DNA of 64,000 nt from Pseudonocardia autotrophica (GCF_003945385.1 NZ_AP018920.1:6200001-6264000); one strand, 5' to 3'; positions 9,398 to 19,079 are shown, counted from the stretch's first letter. Notes: generated by a model from the letters alone, not told the origin. Program-made: numbers and translations.

Positions 9398-9401
<4 letters not shown>
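8472..9401 (+). CDS. ABC importer permease, DppC/NikC type
   Basis: Second inner-membrane permease, 309 residues. The DppC signature is visible: a basic cytoplasmic N-terminus, a first helix (LVLGALLVPWLGG), then the extracytoplasmic EHPFGTDSVGRDVLLR motif, five more helices, and the loop AAISGGACRWRVLRRHLLP for ATPase docking. The ATG at 8472 lies inside the upstream permease gene. The stop overlaps the GTG of the first ATPase gene. Confidence 0.9.
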
Positions 9402-10347
<946 letters not shown>

Positions 10348-10351
<4 letters not shown>

Positions 10352-11001
10352 GCCTGCGCGCCGAGGCGGTGACCGCGGGCTGGCGGCCCGGGCAGCCGGT
10401 CGTCGACCGGGTCGACCTGACTGTGGAACCGGGCACGGTGCTCGGGCTGGCCGGGCCGTCGGGCTGCGGGAAGTCCACCCTGACCAGGGTGCTGGCGCTG
10501 CTGCACGCCCCGTGGTCGGGCACCGTGTCGGTGGACTCCGAACCGGTACGCCGTTTCCGGTTCGATGCTCCGGCGGCGCTGCGCCGGCGGATCGGGGTGG
10601 TCTTCCAGTCGCCGCGTGCCGCGGCCGATCCGCGGCTCACCCTGGACCGGATCGTCGCCGAGCCGCTGCGCGCCGCCGGCCTGCCCGGCTCCGAGGTCGA
10701 CGACCGGGTCGCCGAGGTCGCCCGGCTGGTCGGGCTCACCACCGAGCTGCGCTCGCGCCGCCCGCACGAGGTGTCCGACGGACAGCTGCAGCGCGCCTGT
10801 CTCGCCAGGGCGCTGGCGCCCCGGCCGGACTACCTGCTCTGCGACGAGATGACCGCGATGCTGGACGCCTCCACCACCGCGGCCCTGGTCTCGGTGGTAT
10901 CGGCCGAGGTGTCGGACCGCGGACTGGGGGTGCTGGCCGTCAGCCACGACGAGCCGCTGCTCGCCGCCTGGGCCGGCCGGGTGCTGCGCCCCTGGTCCTG
11001 A
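10348..11001 (+). CDS. ABC importer ATPase, DppF/NikE type with divergent motifs
   Basis: Second nucleotide-binding subunit, 217 residues, without the usual C-terminal DppF extension. Walker A GPSGCGKS is intact, but the signature reads VSDGQLQR (Asp in place of the first Gly of SGGQ) and Walker B reads LLCDEMTAMLD in place of DEPTSALD. The catalytic Glu and the switch His (SHDE) remain. The GTG start overlaps the previous stop. The operon ends here, 17 bp before the convergent YciI-like gene. Confidence 0.86.
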
Positions 11002-11018
11002 TCGGCTCCGGGCGAGCC

Positions 11019-11315
11019 TCAGGCCTTGTCGTTCAGCGCCGATGCCACCGGGCCGAGCGGCGGGGCCCACTCGCGGATCTGCACGTCGGAGATCACGCCG
11101 GCCGCGTTGTAGGGGTCGCCGTCCACGATGGTCTGCACCGCGGCCCGGTCGTCGGCCCGGAAGATCAGCAGGCCGCCCGCGGGCTCGTCCGGCGCCCAGG
11201 CCCCGGCGACCAGCATGCCGGGCTGTGCCTCCAGGTAGGCCCGGTGCTCCGGGCGGACGGCGAGCCGCCGGTCGTGGTCGTCGGTGTAGGTGTAGAGCAC
11301 GGCGAAAGTCGTCAC
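11019..11315 (-). CDS. YciI-family protein
   Basis: Small ferredoxin-like YCII-related protein (98 residues) beginning VTTFAVLYTYTDD, the normal family N-terminus, followed by the RPEHRAYL and AGAWAPDEPAGGLLIFRA segments. Members of this family are dimeric with an often His/Asp-lined cleft, but no single function is established. The GTG at 11315 is preferred over GTG 11324 because it matches the family start and lies 7 nt after TAGGGT, a leaderless arrangement. It converges on the ABC operon. Confidence 0.8.
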   Translation of the reverse strand: MTTFAVLYTYTDDHDRRLAVRPEHRAYLEAQPGMLVAGAWAPDEPAGGLLIFRADDRAAVQTIVDGDPYNAAGVISDVQIREWAPPLGPVASALNDKA

Positions 11316-11322
11316 GGTCCCC

Positions 11323-11328
11323 ACCCTA
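11323..11328 (-). promoter_or_regulatory. Candidate -10 of the YciI-like gene
   Basis: TAGGGT on the minus strand is 7 nt from the GTG at 11315, placing the transcription start at the start codon. No -35 is obvious. Confidence 0.4.
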
Positions 11329-11334
11329 GGTCAC

Positions 11335-11778
11335 TCACCCGACGATCCCGATGTCCTCGTTCCACAGCTCCGGGTGCTCCCCGACGAAGGCGGTCATCAG
11401 CGCCACGCAGCGTTCGTCGTCGAGCACCCGCACCCGGACACCGTGCTCGGCCAGCCAGTCGTGCCCGCCGTGGAACGTCCGGGCCTCGCCGACGAGTACC
11501 GCGCCGATCCCGAACTGGCGGACCAGCCCGCAACAGTACCAACACGGCGCCAGCGTGGTGACCATCGTGGTCGCCCGGTAGTCGCGTTGCCGCCCGGCGT
11601 TCCGGAACGCGGCGGTCTCACCGTGCGCAGACGGGTCGTCGTCCTGGACCCGGCGGTTGTGCCCGCGGCCGAGCACCTCGCCGTCCGGCCCGATGAGGGC
11701 GGCGCCGATCGGGATCCCGCCGGACGCCAGCCCGGCCCGGGCCTCGGCGATCGCGACGTCCAGCCAGCTCGGATCCAT
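11335..11778 (-). CDS. Cytosine deaminase-like nucleobase deaminase, yeast FCY1 type
   Basis: Zinc-dependent deaminase of the CDA superfamily, 147 residues. Zinc ligands and the catalytic Glu are visible as HGE (His52, Glu54) and PCWYC (Cys79, Cys82). The HGE rather than HAE signature, the following AAFRNAGR segment, the VLDDERC stretch and the C-terminal WNEDIG all match yeast cytosine deaminase rather than the bacterial CodA amidohydrolase. The likely reaction is cytosine to uracil plus ammonia; related purine or pyrimidine substrates are possible. TAGGTT lies 6 nt before the ATG, so the mRNA may be leaderless. Confidence 0.85.
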   Translation of the reverse strand: MDPSWLDVAIAEARAGLASGGIPIGAALIGPDGEVLGRGHNRRVQDDDPSAHGETAAFRNAGRQRDYRATTMVTTLAPCWYCCGLVRQFGIGAVLVGEARTFHGGHDWLAEHGVRVRVLDDERCVALMTAFVGEHPELWNEDIGIVG

Positions 11779-11784
11779 CGGGCG

Positions 11785-11790
11785 AACCTA
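11785..11790 (-). promoter_or_regulatory. Candidate -10 of a leaderless deaminase transcript
   Basis: TAGGTT on the minus strand ends 6 nt before the ATG at 11778, the same hexamer and spacing as upstream of pntAa. No Shine-Dalgarno is present. Confidence 0.45.
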
Positions 11791-11872
11791 CTGCCCTGGC
11801 GGATCCACCGCTCTGCCGATCCGGGTAGTCATACGGAAACCCGACAATGAGAACGAACGGCATCATCCGACC

Positions 11873-12280
11873 ATGTCACCGACGTGGAACGTCCTACTCC
11901 AGGTCACCGCCCTTCTCGCCGCCGCTGTCGTGCGCTTCAGCGCGGACGGATTCCTGCTGCTCGCCTTCCTCATGCTGCTGGTCGGGCCGCTGCTGCTGCT
12001 CGTCCCGCCCGTGCTCGCAACGCTGTACCTGCGCCACCGCTCGCTGCCCGCGGGACTGACCGTGCCGTTCGTCGCCCTGGTGCCGTTCCTGCTGGTGGCA
12101 GCCCTGTTCACGACCGACAACCGTGGATACGGACGGGTGGCCGGGATCCTCGAGATCAGCGGCCGCGGCGGCGAGCCGGTCCCGGACTGGTTCCGGCTGC
12201 TGGGCAACGCCGCAGCGATCGCCTACCTGGTCTGTCTGGTGTGGCTGGTGGTCGCGGCCGTGCGTGCCCGCCGTGTCTGA
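11873..12280 (+). CDS. Small four-helix membrane protein of unknown function
   Basis: I do not recognise this protein. The reading from ATG 11873 gives 135 residues with four hydrophobic segments (about 7-20, 25-48, 58-77 and 110-130), an extracytoplasmic or loop stretch around TTDNRGYGRVAGILEISGRG, and a C-terminal RARRV. Codon usage is normal for the neighbourhood. No Shine-Dalgarno is clear; the frame is open upstream but without recognisable protein. It is divergent from the deaminase and converges on truA 10 bp away. Confidence 0.6.
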   Translation: MSPTWNVLLQVTALLAAAVVRFSADGFLLLAFLMLLVGPLLLLVPPVLATLYLRHRSLPAGLTVPFVALVPFLLVAALFTTDNRGYGRVAGILEISGRGGEPVPDWFRLLGNAAAIAYLVCLVWLVVAAVRARRV

Positions 12281-12290
12281 CCGGCCGCTG

Positions 12291-13172
12291 CTACGCCCCG
12301 GCGACCCGGATCTGCCGGGTCGTCTCAGCACGTGCGGCGAGCTCATCGTCGGCCGGGTAGTCGACGCCGGTCAGCGACAGCCCGTGCGGCGGCGCCACCA
12401 GCACCTCCGACGCCCGCGCCGTCCGGGTGAGCAGTGCGGCGGGCCAGTCGACTCCGCGATGCCCGCGGCCGACCTCCAGCAGCGCGCCGACCAGGCTGCG
12501 CACCATCGAATGGCAGAACGCGTCCGCGGACACCGACGCGACGAGCACCTCCGGCTCGCCGTCGGCGGTCGCCCACTCCAGGCGCTGCAGCGCCCGCACG
12601 GTCGTGGCCCCCTCGCGGCGCTTGCAGAACGCGGCGAAGTCGTGCTCGCCGAGCAGCAGCGCCGACGCGGCGTTCATCGCGCCGGGATCGAGGGCGTGCG
12701 GCCAGGCCACGGTGTCGCGCGCGCGCAGCGGCTCGGCCCCGTACGGCGCGGTGCCGACCCGGTAGCGGTAGTGCCTGCGCAGCGCCGAGAACCGGGCGTC
12801 GAAGGCGTCCGGTACCCGGGTGATCCCGTGGACCCGGACGTCGGCGGGCAACAGCCGGTTGAGCCGCCGGAGCAGCCCGTCGACCTGCGGATCGAGCTCG
12901 CCGGGCAGGTCGACGTGGGCGACCTGGCCGGACGCGTGCACCCCGGCGTCGGTGCGTCCGGCCACGGTCAGCCGCAGCGGCACCCGCAGCACGGTGGACA
13001 GCGCATCGGTGAGCACCCCCTGCACCGTGCGCCGGTCGGGCTGCGCGGCCCAGCCGGAGAAGTCGGTGCCGTCGTAGGCGATGTCCAGCCGGACCCGGAA
13101 CGGGTCGGCAACGCCGACGGGCCCGCCGTCCGGCTGGACGGCGGGCCCGTGGGCGTGGTGCGACCGACTCAG
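12291..13172 (-). CDS. truA: TruA, tRNA pseudouridine(38-40) synthase with a non-canonical start
   Basis: Isomerises uridines 38-40 in the tRNA anticodon arm. Family motifs are clear: [14 protein letters not shown], the catalytic-Asp motif [22 protein letters not shown], and near the end [15 protein letters not shown]. No in-frame ATG, GTG or TTG exists between the rplQ stop and the conserved VRLDIAYDG. The best candidate is a CTG at 13172 that overlaps the rplQ TGA (CTGA) and has AGGGG 8 nt upstream, which would couple the two genes. A CTG at 13088 is the only later alternative and would cut the first beta strand. Function is certain; the start is not. Confidence 0.85.
   Translation of the reverse strand: MSRSHHAHGPAVQPDGGPVGVADPFRVRLDIAYDGTDFSGWAAQPDRRTVQGVLTDALSTVLRVPLRLTVAGRTDAGVHASGQVAHVDLPGELDPQVDGLLRRLNRLLPADVRVHGITRVPDAFDARFSALRRHYRYRVGTAPYGAEPLRARDTVAWPHALDPGAMNAASALLLGEHDFAAFCKRREGATTVRALQRLEWATADGEPEVLVASVSADAFCHSMVRSLVGALLEVGRGHRGVDWPAALLTRTARASEVLVAPPHGLSLTGVDYPADDELAARAETTRQIRVAGA
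13117..13150 (-). terminator. Strong hairpin between rplQ and the truA core
   Basis: Perfect 15-bp stem (13117-13131 with 13136-13150) and a 4-nt loop, 19 nt after the rplQ stop. It would end or attenuate the infA-rplQ transcript. No T-tract follows, as is usual in actinobacteria. If truA starts at 13172, the hairpin lies within its first codons. Confidence 0.7.
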
Positions 13173-13909
13173 GAGTCGGACCCCTGCTGCGACGGCGGCT
13201 TCGCGAAGCCGGCGGCCTCGGCGGCCTCCTCGCTGGCGAACCAGACCTCGGCCACGGTCCGGTCGTAGTGCGACGAACCGGGGACGTGGTAGAGCATCGA
13301 GTCGGCGTTGCCCTTGATCTCGAAGCCCTCCGGGGCCTGCGCCGGGTCGTCCAGCGGGGCGTGGCTGCCCTCGCCGTACGGAGCCTCGGTGCTCTCCTCG
13401 GCAACCGTCTCCGCGGAGGTGTTCTCCTCGGTGACGGTCTCCTCGGCCGTGACCTCGTCCGCCGGAGCGGAGGTGGCCTCGTCCGCCGGGGCGGTGGCCT
13501 CGGCCTGCGAGGCGGCCGCGCGACGAGCGCGGTTCGCCTCGTCGGTGACCGTCTTCTGCTGGACGAGCTCGATGACCGCCATCGGGGCGTTGTCGCCCTT
13601 GCGCGGCATCGTCTTGGTGATCCGGGTGTAGCCACCGTTGCGGTCCGCGAAGAACGGGCCGATCTCGGTGACGAGGCGGTGCACGACCGACTTGTCGCGG
13701 ATCACCTTCATGATCTGGCGACGGTTGTGCAGGTCGCCGGCCTTGGCCTTGGTGATCAGCCGCTCCGCGTACGGACGCAGCCGCCGGGCCTTGGCCTCGG
13801 TGGTGGTGATCCGGCCGTGCTCGAACAGCGAGGTCGCCAGGTTGGCCAGGATCAGCCGCTGGTGCGCGGGCGACCCGCCGAGGCGGGCCCCCTTGGTGGG
13901 CTGGGGCAT
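13169..13909 (-). CDS. rplQ: Ribosomal protein L17 with a long C-terminal extension and an extra domain
   Basis: 50S subunit protein near the exit tunnel. Residues 1-120 are normal L17 ([17 protein letters not shown], then a [22 protein letters not shown] region). The protein then runs to 246 residues, about twice the usual length: an Ala/Glu/Thr-rich acidic linker (about 125-190) and a compact module at about 192-240 with [16 protein letters not shown] and [15 protein letters not shown]. This module resembles a small domain found at the ends of various actinobacterial and secreted nuclease proteins. It is last in the rpoA operon. Confidence 0.95.
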   Translation of the reverse strand: MPQPTKGARLGGSPAHQRLILANLATSLFEHGRITTTEAKARRLRPYAERLITKAKAGDLHNRRQIMKVIRDKSVVHRLVTEIGPFFADRNGGYTRITKTMPRKGDNAPMAVIELVQQKTVTDEANRARRAAASQAEATAPADEATSAPADEVTAEETVTEENTSAETVAEESTEAPYGEGSHAPLDDPAQAPEGFEIKGNADSMLYHVPGSSHYDRTVAEVWFASEEAAEAAGFAKPPSQQGSDS

Positions 13910-13911
13910 GG

Positions 13912-14964
13912 CTACAACTGCTCCGTTTCTGCGTAGTCCTGACCGTCGTCACCGAAGGTGCCGGGGTCGAACCCGCTGTCACCGTCGGCACCGTAGTCGC
14001 TCGCCGCCGCCGACGGGTCGAACCCGGGCGGGCTGTCCTTGAGTGCCAGGCCGAGACCGACGAGCTTCATCTTGACCTCGTCGATCGACTTGGCGCCGAA
14101 GTTGCGGATGTCGAGCAGGTCCGCCTCGCTGCGGCCGACGAGCTCGCCGACCGTGTGGATGCCCTCGCGCTTGAGGCAGTTGTAGGAGCGGACCGTGAGG
14201 TCCAGCTCCTCGATCGGCATCGCGAACGCCGCGATGGTGTCCGCCTCCTGCGGGGAGGGGCCGATCTCGATGCCCTCGGCGTCCACGTTCAGCTCGCGGG
14301 CCAGGCCGAACAGCTCGACCAGGGTCTTGCCGGACGACGCCAGCGCGTCCCGCGGGGTGATGGACGGCTTCGACTCGACGTCGAGAACGAGCTTGTCGAA
14401 GTCGGTCCGCTGCTCGACTCGGGTCGCCTCGACCTTGTAGGTCACCTTCAGCACCGGCGAGTAGATCGAGTCGACCGGGATCCGGCCGATCTCGGCGCCG
14501 GTGGCCTTGTTCTGCATCGCCGGGACGTACCCGCGGCCCCGCTCGACGACGAGCTCGACCTCGAGCCGGCCCTTGTCGTTCAGCGAGGCGATGTGCAGGT
14601 CCGGGTTGTGCACGGTGACACCGGCGGGCGGCACGATGTCGCCCGCGGTGACCGCTCCCGGGCCCTGCTTGCGCAGGTACATGGTCACCGGCTCGTCCTC
14701 CTCGGAGCTCACGACGAGCTCCTTGAGGTTCAGGATGATGTCGGTGACATCCTCCTTGACCCCCGGCACGGTGGTGAACTCGTGCAGGACGCCGTCGATC
14801 CGGATGGACGTGACGGCGGCGCCGGGGATGGACGAGAGCAGCGTCCGGCGCAGGGAGTTGCCGAGGGTGTAACCGAAGCCCGGCTCCAGCGGCTCGATGA
14901 CGAACCGGGACCGGGTCTCGGTGACGACGTCCTCGGTGAGGGCGGGTCGCTGAGAGATCAGCAT
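13912..14964 (-). CDS. rpoA: RNA polymerase alpha subunit
   Basis: 350-residue alpha subunit: N-terminal dimerisation and beta/beta'-binding domain ([19 protein letters not shown]), linker, then the C-terminal DNA- and activator-binding domain ([29 protein letters not shown]), and a short acidic tail. The ATG at 14964 was chosen because AAGGAGG lies 9 nt upstream and MLISQRP is the usual actinobacterial start; a longer reading from 14994 adds ten atypical residues. It lies 91 bp downstream of rpsD, with a hairpin in the gap. Confidence 0.97.
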   Translation of the reverse strand: MLISQRPALTEDVVTETRSRFVIEPLEPGFGYTLGNSLRRTLLSSIPGAAVTSIRIDGVLHEFTTVPGVKEDVTDIILNLKELVVSSEEDEPVTMYLRKQGPGAVTAGDIVPPAGVTVHNPDLHIASLNDKGRLEVELVVERGRGYVPAMQNKATGAEIGRIPVDSIYSPVLKVTYKVEATRVEQRTDFDKLVLDVESKPSITPRDALASSGKTLVELFGLARELNVDAEGIEIGPSPQEADTIAAFAMPIEELDLTVRSYNCLKREGIHTVGELVGRSEADLLDIRNFGAKSIDEVKMKLVGLGLALKDSPPGFDPSAAASDYGADGDSGFDPGTFGDDGQDYAETEQL

Positions 14965-15019
14965 GGGGATGTGCCTCCTTCGCACCTGCGACAACCGCTA
15001 TTTGATGTCGCAGTGAAGA

Positions 15020-15046
15020 CCGCCGCCCCTCCCTGCGGGGCGGCGG
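15020..15046 (-). terminator. Hairpin between rpsD and rpoA (possible attenuator)
   Basis: Perfect 10-bp GC stem (15020-15029 with 15037-15046) and a 7-nt loop just after rpsD. Because rpoA and rplQ follow in the same direction without another obvious promoter, it is more likely a partial terminator, an RNA processing site or a 3'-end stabiliser than a full stop. Confidence 0.5.
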
Positions 15047-15055
15047 GATGTCGAG

Positions 15056-15661
15056 CTACTTCGAGTAGAACTCGACGATGAGCTGCTCGGTGACCTGGGT
15101 GTCGATCTGAGCGCGCTCGGGCAGCTGGTGGACCAGGATGCGCAGCGTCGACGGAACGACCTGCAGCCACGCCGGAACCGGCCGCTCGCCCTGGGTCTCC
15201 CGGGCGATCACGATCGGGTCCGTGTTCCGCGACTTCTCGCGGACGTCGATGATGTCGTAGCGCGAGACCCGGTAGCTGGGGATGTCGACGCGCTTCCCGT
15301 TGACCAGGAAGTGGCCGTGGTTCACCAGCTGGCGGGCCATCCGCCGGGTACGGGCGAGACCCGCCCGGTACACGACGTTGTCGAGGCGCGACTCGAGGAT
15401 CTTCAGCAGCTCATCGCCGGTCTTGCCCTCCCGGCGGTGCGCCTCCTCGTAGTAGCCGCGGAGCTGCTTCTCCTGCAGGCCGTAGCCGAAGCGCGCCTTC
15501 TGCTTCTCCTGCAGCTGCAGCAGGTACTCGGTCTCCTTGATCCGGATCCGGCCGTGCTGGCCGGGCGGGTAGGGACGACGCTCGAACGCCTGGTCGCCGC
15601 CGACGAGGTCGGTCTTCAGTCGGCGCGACTTGCGGGTCATGGGGCCGGTGTAGCGAGCCAT
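15056..15661 (-). CDS. rpsD: Ribosomal protein S4
   Basis: Primary 16S rRNA-binding 30S assembly protein, 201 residues, normal length. It starts MARYTGPMTRKSRRLKTDL and has the S4 RNA-binding fold (RLDNVVYRAGLARTRRMARQLVNHGHFLVNGKRVDIPSYRV). It lacks the N-terminal zinc-binding cysteines, so it is of the zinc-free type. Third from the end of the infA-rplQ operon. Confidence 0.97.
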   Translation of the reverse strand: MARYTGPMTRKSRRLKTDLVGGDQAFERRPYPPGQHGRIRIKETEYLLQLQEKQKARFGYGLQEKQLRGYYEEAHRREGKTGDELLKILESRLDNVVYRAGLARTRRMARQLVNHGHFLVNGKRVDIPSYRVSRYDIIDVREKSRNTDPIVIARETQGERPVPAWLQVVPSTLRILVHQLPERAQIDTQVTEQLIVEFYSK

Positions 15662-15679
15662 GGTTGTAGTCCCCTTCCC

Positions 15680-16087
15680 CTAGACCCGGCGCCGCTTGGG
15701 CGGACGGCAGCCGTTGTGCGGCTGCGGGGTGACATCGGAAATGGTGCCGACCTCGAGGCCGGCGGCCTGCAGCGAGCGGATCGCGGTCTCGCGACCCGAA
15801 CCCGGGCCCTTCACGAAGACGTCGACCTTCTTCATGCCGTGCTCGGCGGCCTTGCGGGCCGCGTTCTCGGCAGCCAGCTGGGCGGCGAACGGCGTCGACT
15901 TGCGCGAGCCCTTGAGGCCGACGTTGCCGGACGAGGCCCAGGCGATGACGGCACCGTTCGGGTCGGTGATCGACACGATCGTGTTGTTGAACGTGCTCTT
16001 GATGTGGGCGTGCCCGTGCGCGATGTTCTTCTTCTCGCGACGGCGGACCTTCTTGGGTCCGGTGCCCTGACGTGCGCGGGGCGGCAT
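15680..16087 (-). CDS. rpsK: Ribosomal protein S11
   Basis: 30S platform protein, 135 residues, with the conserved [19 protein letters not shown] and [17 protein letters not shown] ends. The ATG shares one base with the rpsM stop (TAATG), so translation is coupled to S13. Confidence 0.97.
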   Translation of the reverse strand: MPPRARQGTGPKKVRRREKKNIAHGHAHIKSTFNNTIVSITDPNGAVIAWASSGNVGLKGSRKSTPFAAQLAAENAARKAAEHGMKKVDVFVKGPGSGRETAIRSLQAAGLEVGTISDVTPQPHNGCRPPKRRRV

Positions 16088-16467
16088 TACTTCTTACCTG
16101 CCTTCTTCTTACCGGCAACGGTCTTCTTCGGGCCCTTGCGGCCGCGCGCGTTGGTCTTCGTGCGCTGGCCGCGGACCGGGAGACCGCGACGGTGGCGGAT
16201 GCCCTGGTACGAGCCGATCTCGATCTTGCGGCGGATGTCCGCCTGCACCTCGCGGCGCAGGTCACCCTCGACCCGCAGGTGCTCCTCGATGTAGTCGCGG
16301 AGCTTCGTGACGTCCTCGTCGGTCAGATCCTTCGACCGGAGGTCCGGGCTGATCGCCGTTCCCTCGAGGATCTCCTTGGACCGGGCTCGTCCGACCCCGA
16401 AAATGTAGGTGAGCGCGATCTCCATCCGCTTGTCGCGGGGGAGGTCGACGCCGGCAACACGTGCCAT
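16087..16467 (-). CDS. rpsM: Ribosomal protein S13
   Basis: 30S head protein contacting 50S and P-site tRNA, 126 residues. Motifs: [24 protein letters not shown], a helix-two-turn-helix, and a very basic tail ([22 protein letters not shown]). The stop overlaps the S11 start. A 188-bp gap without a gene separates it from rpmJ upstream. Confidence 0.97.
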   Translation of the reverse strand: MARVAGVDLPRDKRMEIALTYIFGVGRARSKEILEGTAISPDLRSKDLTDEDVTKLRDYIEEHLRVEGDLRREVQADIRRKIEIGSYQGIRHRRGLPVRGQRTKTNARGRKGPKKTVAGKKKAGKK

Positions 16468-16655
16468 GCGGCGTTGTCTCCATTCGGTTCTCGTTCCAGG
16501 TCTTCCCGACGTCCGTCCCGTTCCGCCGCTGCGATACGGGCCCCGGCCTGGTTCCGGGGGTGCTATCGGGCCCTCGTGGCCCGGTAGGTACGTCGGGGGC
16601 TTCTGCTGAAGCGATCAGAGGATCGCGACGCGTGGCTCGCCGTGACCGGCGGTGA

Positions 16656-16769
16656 TCAGCCCTGACGCTGCTTGTGGCGCAGGTTCGAGCAGATCACGAT
16701 GATCCGGCCGTTACGGCGAATCACCTGGCACTTGTCGCAGATCTTCTTGACGCTCGGCTTGACCTTCAC
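16656..16769 (-). CDS. rpmJ: Ribosomal protein L36 (zinc-binding form)
   Basis: Small 37-residue 50S protein. Translation from GTG 16769 gives [19 protein letters not shown], with zinc ligands Cys11, Cys14, Cys27 and His32, i.e. the C+ form (the form replaced under zinc starvation in actinobacteria). It lies between infA and rpsM, the usual order. Confidence 0.95.
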   Translation of the reverse strand: MKVKPSVKKICDKCQVIRRNGRIIVICSNLRHKQRQG

Positions 16770-16830
16770 GTCGTCTGCCTCTGTCCGTTGTTCTTCTGGG
16801 GCATGCGACCGACCGTGACGAGCACGGCAG

Positions 16831-17052
16831 TCACTTGTAGCGGTAGACGATGCGGCCGCGGCTGAGGTCGTAGGGCGACAGCTCGACCACCACCCGGTCC
16901 TCCGGGAGAATCCGGATGTAGTGCTGGCGCATCTTCCCGCTGATGTGCGCGAGTACCCGGTGGCCGTTCTCCAGCTCCACCCGGAACATCGCGTTCGGCA
17001 GGGGTTCGACGACCCGGCCCTCGACCTCGATCGCCCCGTCCTTCTTGGCCAT
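16831..17052 (-). CDS. infA: Translation initiation factor IF-1
   Basis: S1-fold factor occupying the ribosomal A site during initiation; 73 residues, [21 protein letters not shown] to RIVYRYK, the family length. The ATG at 17052 is certain from the conserved start; the longer open frame upstream is not IF-1-like. GGAGG lies close upstream. First gene of the infA-rpmJ-rpsM-rpsK-rpsD-rpoA-rplQ operon. Confidence 0.97.
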   Translation of the reverse strand: MAKKDGAIEVEGRVVEPLPNAMFRVELENGHRVLAHISGKMRQHYIRILPEDRVVVELSPYDLSRGRIVYRYK

Positions 17053-17186
17053 GTCCTCCGCTATCCGTGACAGGTGTCGGTTGCTCCGCACTGCCGGACT
17101 GACGACCGGCGGGGCGGTGGATGCGCACGAACGGGCCCGGGCCGGGCGTGTGAACACGACGGACCGGCGCCACAGAGCGCACCAGC

Positions 17187-17192
17187 TGTCAA
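17187..17192 (-). promoter_or_regulatory. Possible -35 of the infA operon
   Basis: A perfect TTGACA on the minus strand lies 135 nt before infA. No TANNNT hexamer sits at the standard distance, so the promoter is only suggested. Confidence 0.3.
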
Positions 17193-17237
17193 GTGTACGG
17201 AGGTCCGGCGGGGCGACTGCACGCGGGGGTGACCCAC

Positions 17238-17267
17238 GGGGCCGGCACCGGCAACGGTACCGGCCCC
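17238..17267 (-). terminator. Terminator after pntB
   Basis: A 13-bp stem with a single mismatch (17238-17250 with 17255-17267) and a GCAA tetraloop, 43 nt after the pntB stop. It separates the transhydrogenase operon from infA. Confidence 0.65.
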
Positions 17268-17310
17268 CGCCGGCGCTGCGAGTCCGCGCAGGTCCCCGCG
17301 GCCGCGGCGA

Positions 17311-18744
17311 CTACAGCGCCTTCAGCTCCTCGCTGACCTGGCTCACGCTCTGCTTCGCGTCGCCGAACAGCATCGAGGTGTTGTCCATGAAGAACAACGG
17401 ATTGTCGATGCCGGCGAAGCCCGATCCCATCGAGCGCTTGAGCACGATGACGTTGCGCGACTCGTCGACGTTCAGGATCGGCATCCCGTAGATCGGGCTC
17501 GACGGGTCGTTGCGGGCGGCCGGGTTGGTGACGTCGTTCGCCCCGATCACCAGCGTCACGTCGGTGCGGGAGAACTCGTCGTTGATGTCGTCCATCTCCT
17601 TGAGCGCGTCGTAGGAGACGTCGGCCTCGGCGAGCAGGACGTTCATGTGCCCGGGCATCCGGCCGGCCACCGGGTGGATCGCGTACTTGACCTCGACACC
17701 CTTGCTCTCCAGCAGCTTGGCCATGTCCTTGACCGCGTGCTGGGCCTGCGCCACCGCCATGCCGTAGCCGGGGACCACGATCACCTGCGACGCGTAGGCC
17801 ATCTGGATCGCCGCGTCGGCCGCCGAGGTGGACGTGACGGTCCGTTCCACGCCGTCGTCGGCCGCCGCCGCCTGCGTCCCCCCGAAGCCGCCGGCCACGA
17901 TCGCCGGGATGGTCCGGTTCATCGCGACGGCCATCTGGTTGGTCAGGATCGAGCCGGAGGCACCGACGATCATGCCGGCGACGATCATCGCGGTGTTGTT
18001 CAGCGCGAGCCCGGCGGCCGCCGCCGAGAGGCCGGTCATCGCGTTCAGCAGCGAGATGACGACCGGCATGTCGGCGCCGCCGATCGGCAGCACGACCAGC
18101 ACGCCGACCACCGCGGCCAGCACCAGCACGGCGATCACCCAGATCTCACCGGCCCCGCCGAGCCCGGCGACGACCGCCGCCACCACCGCGAGGACCAGCA
18201 ACAGCAGGTTCAGCGGCTGCTGCACGCGGCCCAGGCCGATCGGGCGACCCGGCAGGATCTCCTGCAGCTTGCCGAACGCGATCAGCGAGCCCCAGAACGA
18301 GATCGAGCCGACGATGGCCGCGAACATGGTGGCGATGACGATGTAGACCGCGGTGTCGACGAAGCCGTCGGTGTTGCGGAACTCGGCCCACGCGATCAGC
18401 GCCACGGCGCCACCGCCGACGCCGTTGAACAGCGCGACCATCTGCGGCATCTGCGTCATCTTGACGTTGCGCGCGGACGGGACGCCGAGGATGGTGCCGA
18501 CCACCAGGCCGAGGATGATCAGCAGCCAGTTCGCCTGGACCAGCAGCAGCGTCGCACCGACCGCGATCGCCATACCGACCGCGGCGATCCAGTTGCCGCG
18601 CACCGCGGTCTTCGGGCCGGTCAGCCCGGACAGGCCGTAGATGAACAGCGCGAACGCGATGATGTAGAGCACCGGGACGATCACGGCCAGCGGGCCGGTC
18701 CCCAGGGTGTCGGTGGCGGCGAGGATCTCCGCGTGGCCGCTCAC
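17311..18744 (-). CDS. pntB: NAD(P) transhydrogenase subunit beta
   Basis: Membrane and NADP(H)-binding subunit of proton-translocating transhydrogenase, which reduces NADP+ with NADH using the proton gradient. The 477 residues comprise about nine membrane helices and then the NADP domain with GYGMAVAQAQ and KRSMGSGFAGIDNPLFF. The ATG overlaps the pntAb stop by 4 nt. Together with pntAa and pntAb it forms a complete three-gene enzyme. Confidence 0.96.
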   Translation of the reverse strand: MSGHAEILAATDTLGTGPLAVIVPVLYIIAFALFIYGLSGLTGPKTAVRGNWIAAVGMAIAVGATLLLVQANWLLIILGLVVGTILGVPSARNVKMTQMPQMVALFNGVGGGAVALIAWAEFRNTDGFVDTAVYIVIATMFAAIVGSISFWGSLIAFGKLQEILPGRPIGLGRVQQPLNLLLLVLAVVAAVVAGLGGAGEIWVIAVLVLAAVVGVLVVLPIGGADMPVVISLLNAMTGLSAAAAGLALNNTAMIVAGMIVGASGSILTNQMAVAMNRTIPAIVAGGFGGTQAAAADDGVERTVTSTSAADAAIQMAYASQVIVVPGYGMAVAQAQHAVKDMAKLLESKGVEVKYAIHPVAGRMPGHMNVLLAEADVSYDALKEMDDINDEFSRTDVTLVIGANDVTNPAARNDPSSPIYGMPILNVDESRNVIVLKRSMGSGFAGIDNPLFFMDNTSMLFGDAKQSVSQVSEELKAL

Positions 18745-19079
18745 GAGCCGCTCCCGTTCTTCTCGGCGCCGGTGCCGGCGCCCGCCTTACCCGGCTGCTT
18801 GCCCTTGAACATGCCGAGCATCCGGTCGGTGACCAGGAAGCCACCGACCACGTTGATCACCCCGAACACGATCGCGACGACCAGGATGATCGCGTCGGCG
18901 ACGCCGACCTCCTCGCGCCCGAGCACCACGATCGCGCCGAGCAGCACGATGCCGTGGATGGCGTTGGTGCCCGACATCAGCGGGGTGTGCAGGGTGTTGG
19001 GGACCTTCGAGATCACCGCGAAGCCGACGAAGCCGGCCAGTACCAGGATGGCGATGTTCGCCAGCAGTCCGGAGTCCAT
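18741..19079 (-). CDS. pntAb: NAD(P) transhydrogenase subunit alpha, membrane part
   Basis: 112-residue membrane subunit (split C-terminal part of PntA) with three to four helices and the HTPLMSGTNAIHGIV motif of the proton channel. Overlaps pntB by 4 nt; its ATG shares its first base with the pntAa stop. The Gly/Lys-rich tail is hydrophilic. Confidence 0.95.
   Translation of the reverse strand: MDSGLLANIAILVLAGFVGFAVISKVPNTLHTPLMSGTNAIHGIVLLGAIVVLGREEVGVADAIILVVAIVFGVINVVGGFLVTDRMLGMFKGKQPGKAGAGTGAEKNGSGS

Noticed and set aside
13117..13150. Hairpin as part of an insertion-sequence end
   Set aside because: It is a simple perfect stem-loop just after rplQ with no transposase or target duplication nearby, so a terminator is the better explanation.
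12291..13991. 566-codon minus-strand open frame through rplQ and truA
   Set aside because: Only the part from 13172 downward is TruA; the remainder is the out-of-frame shadow of rplQ and rpoA in GC-rich DNA.
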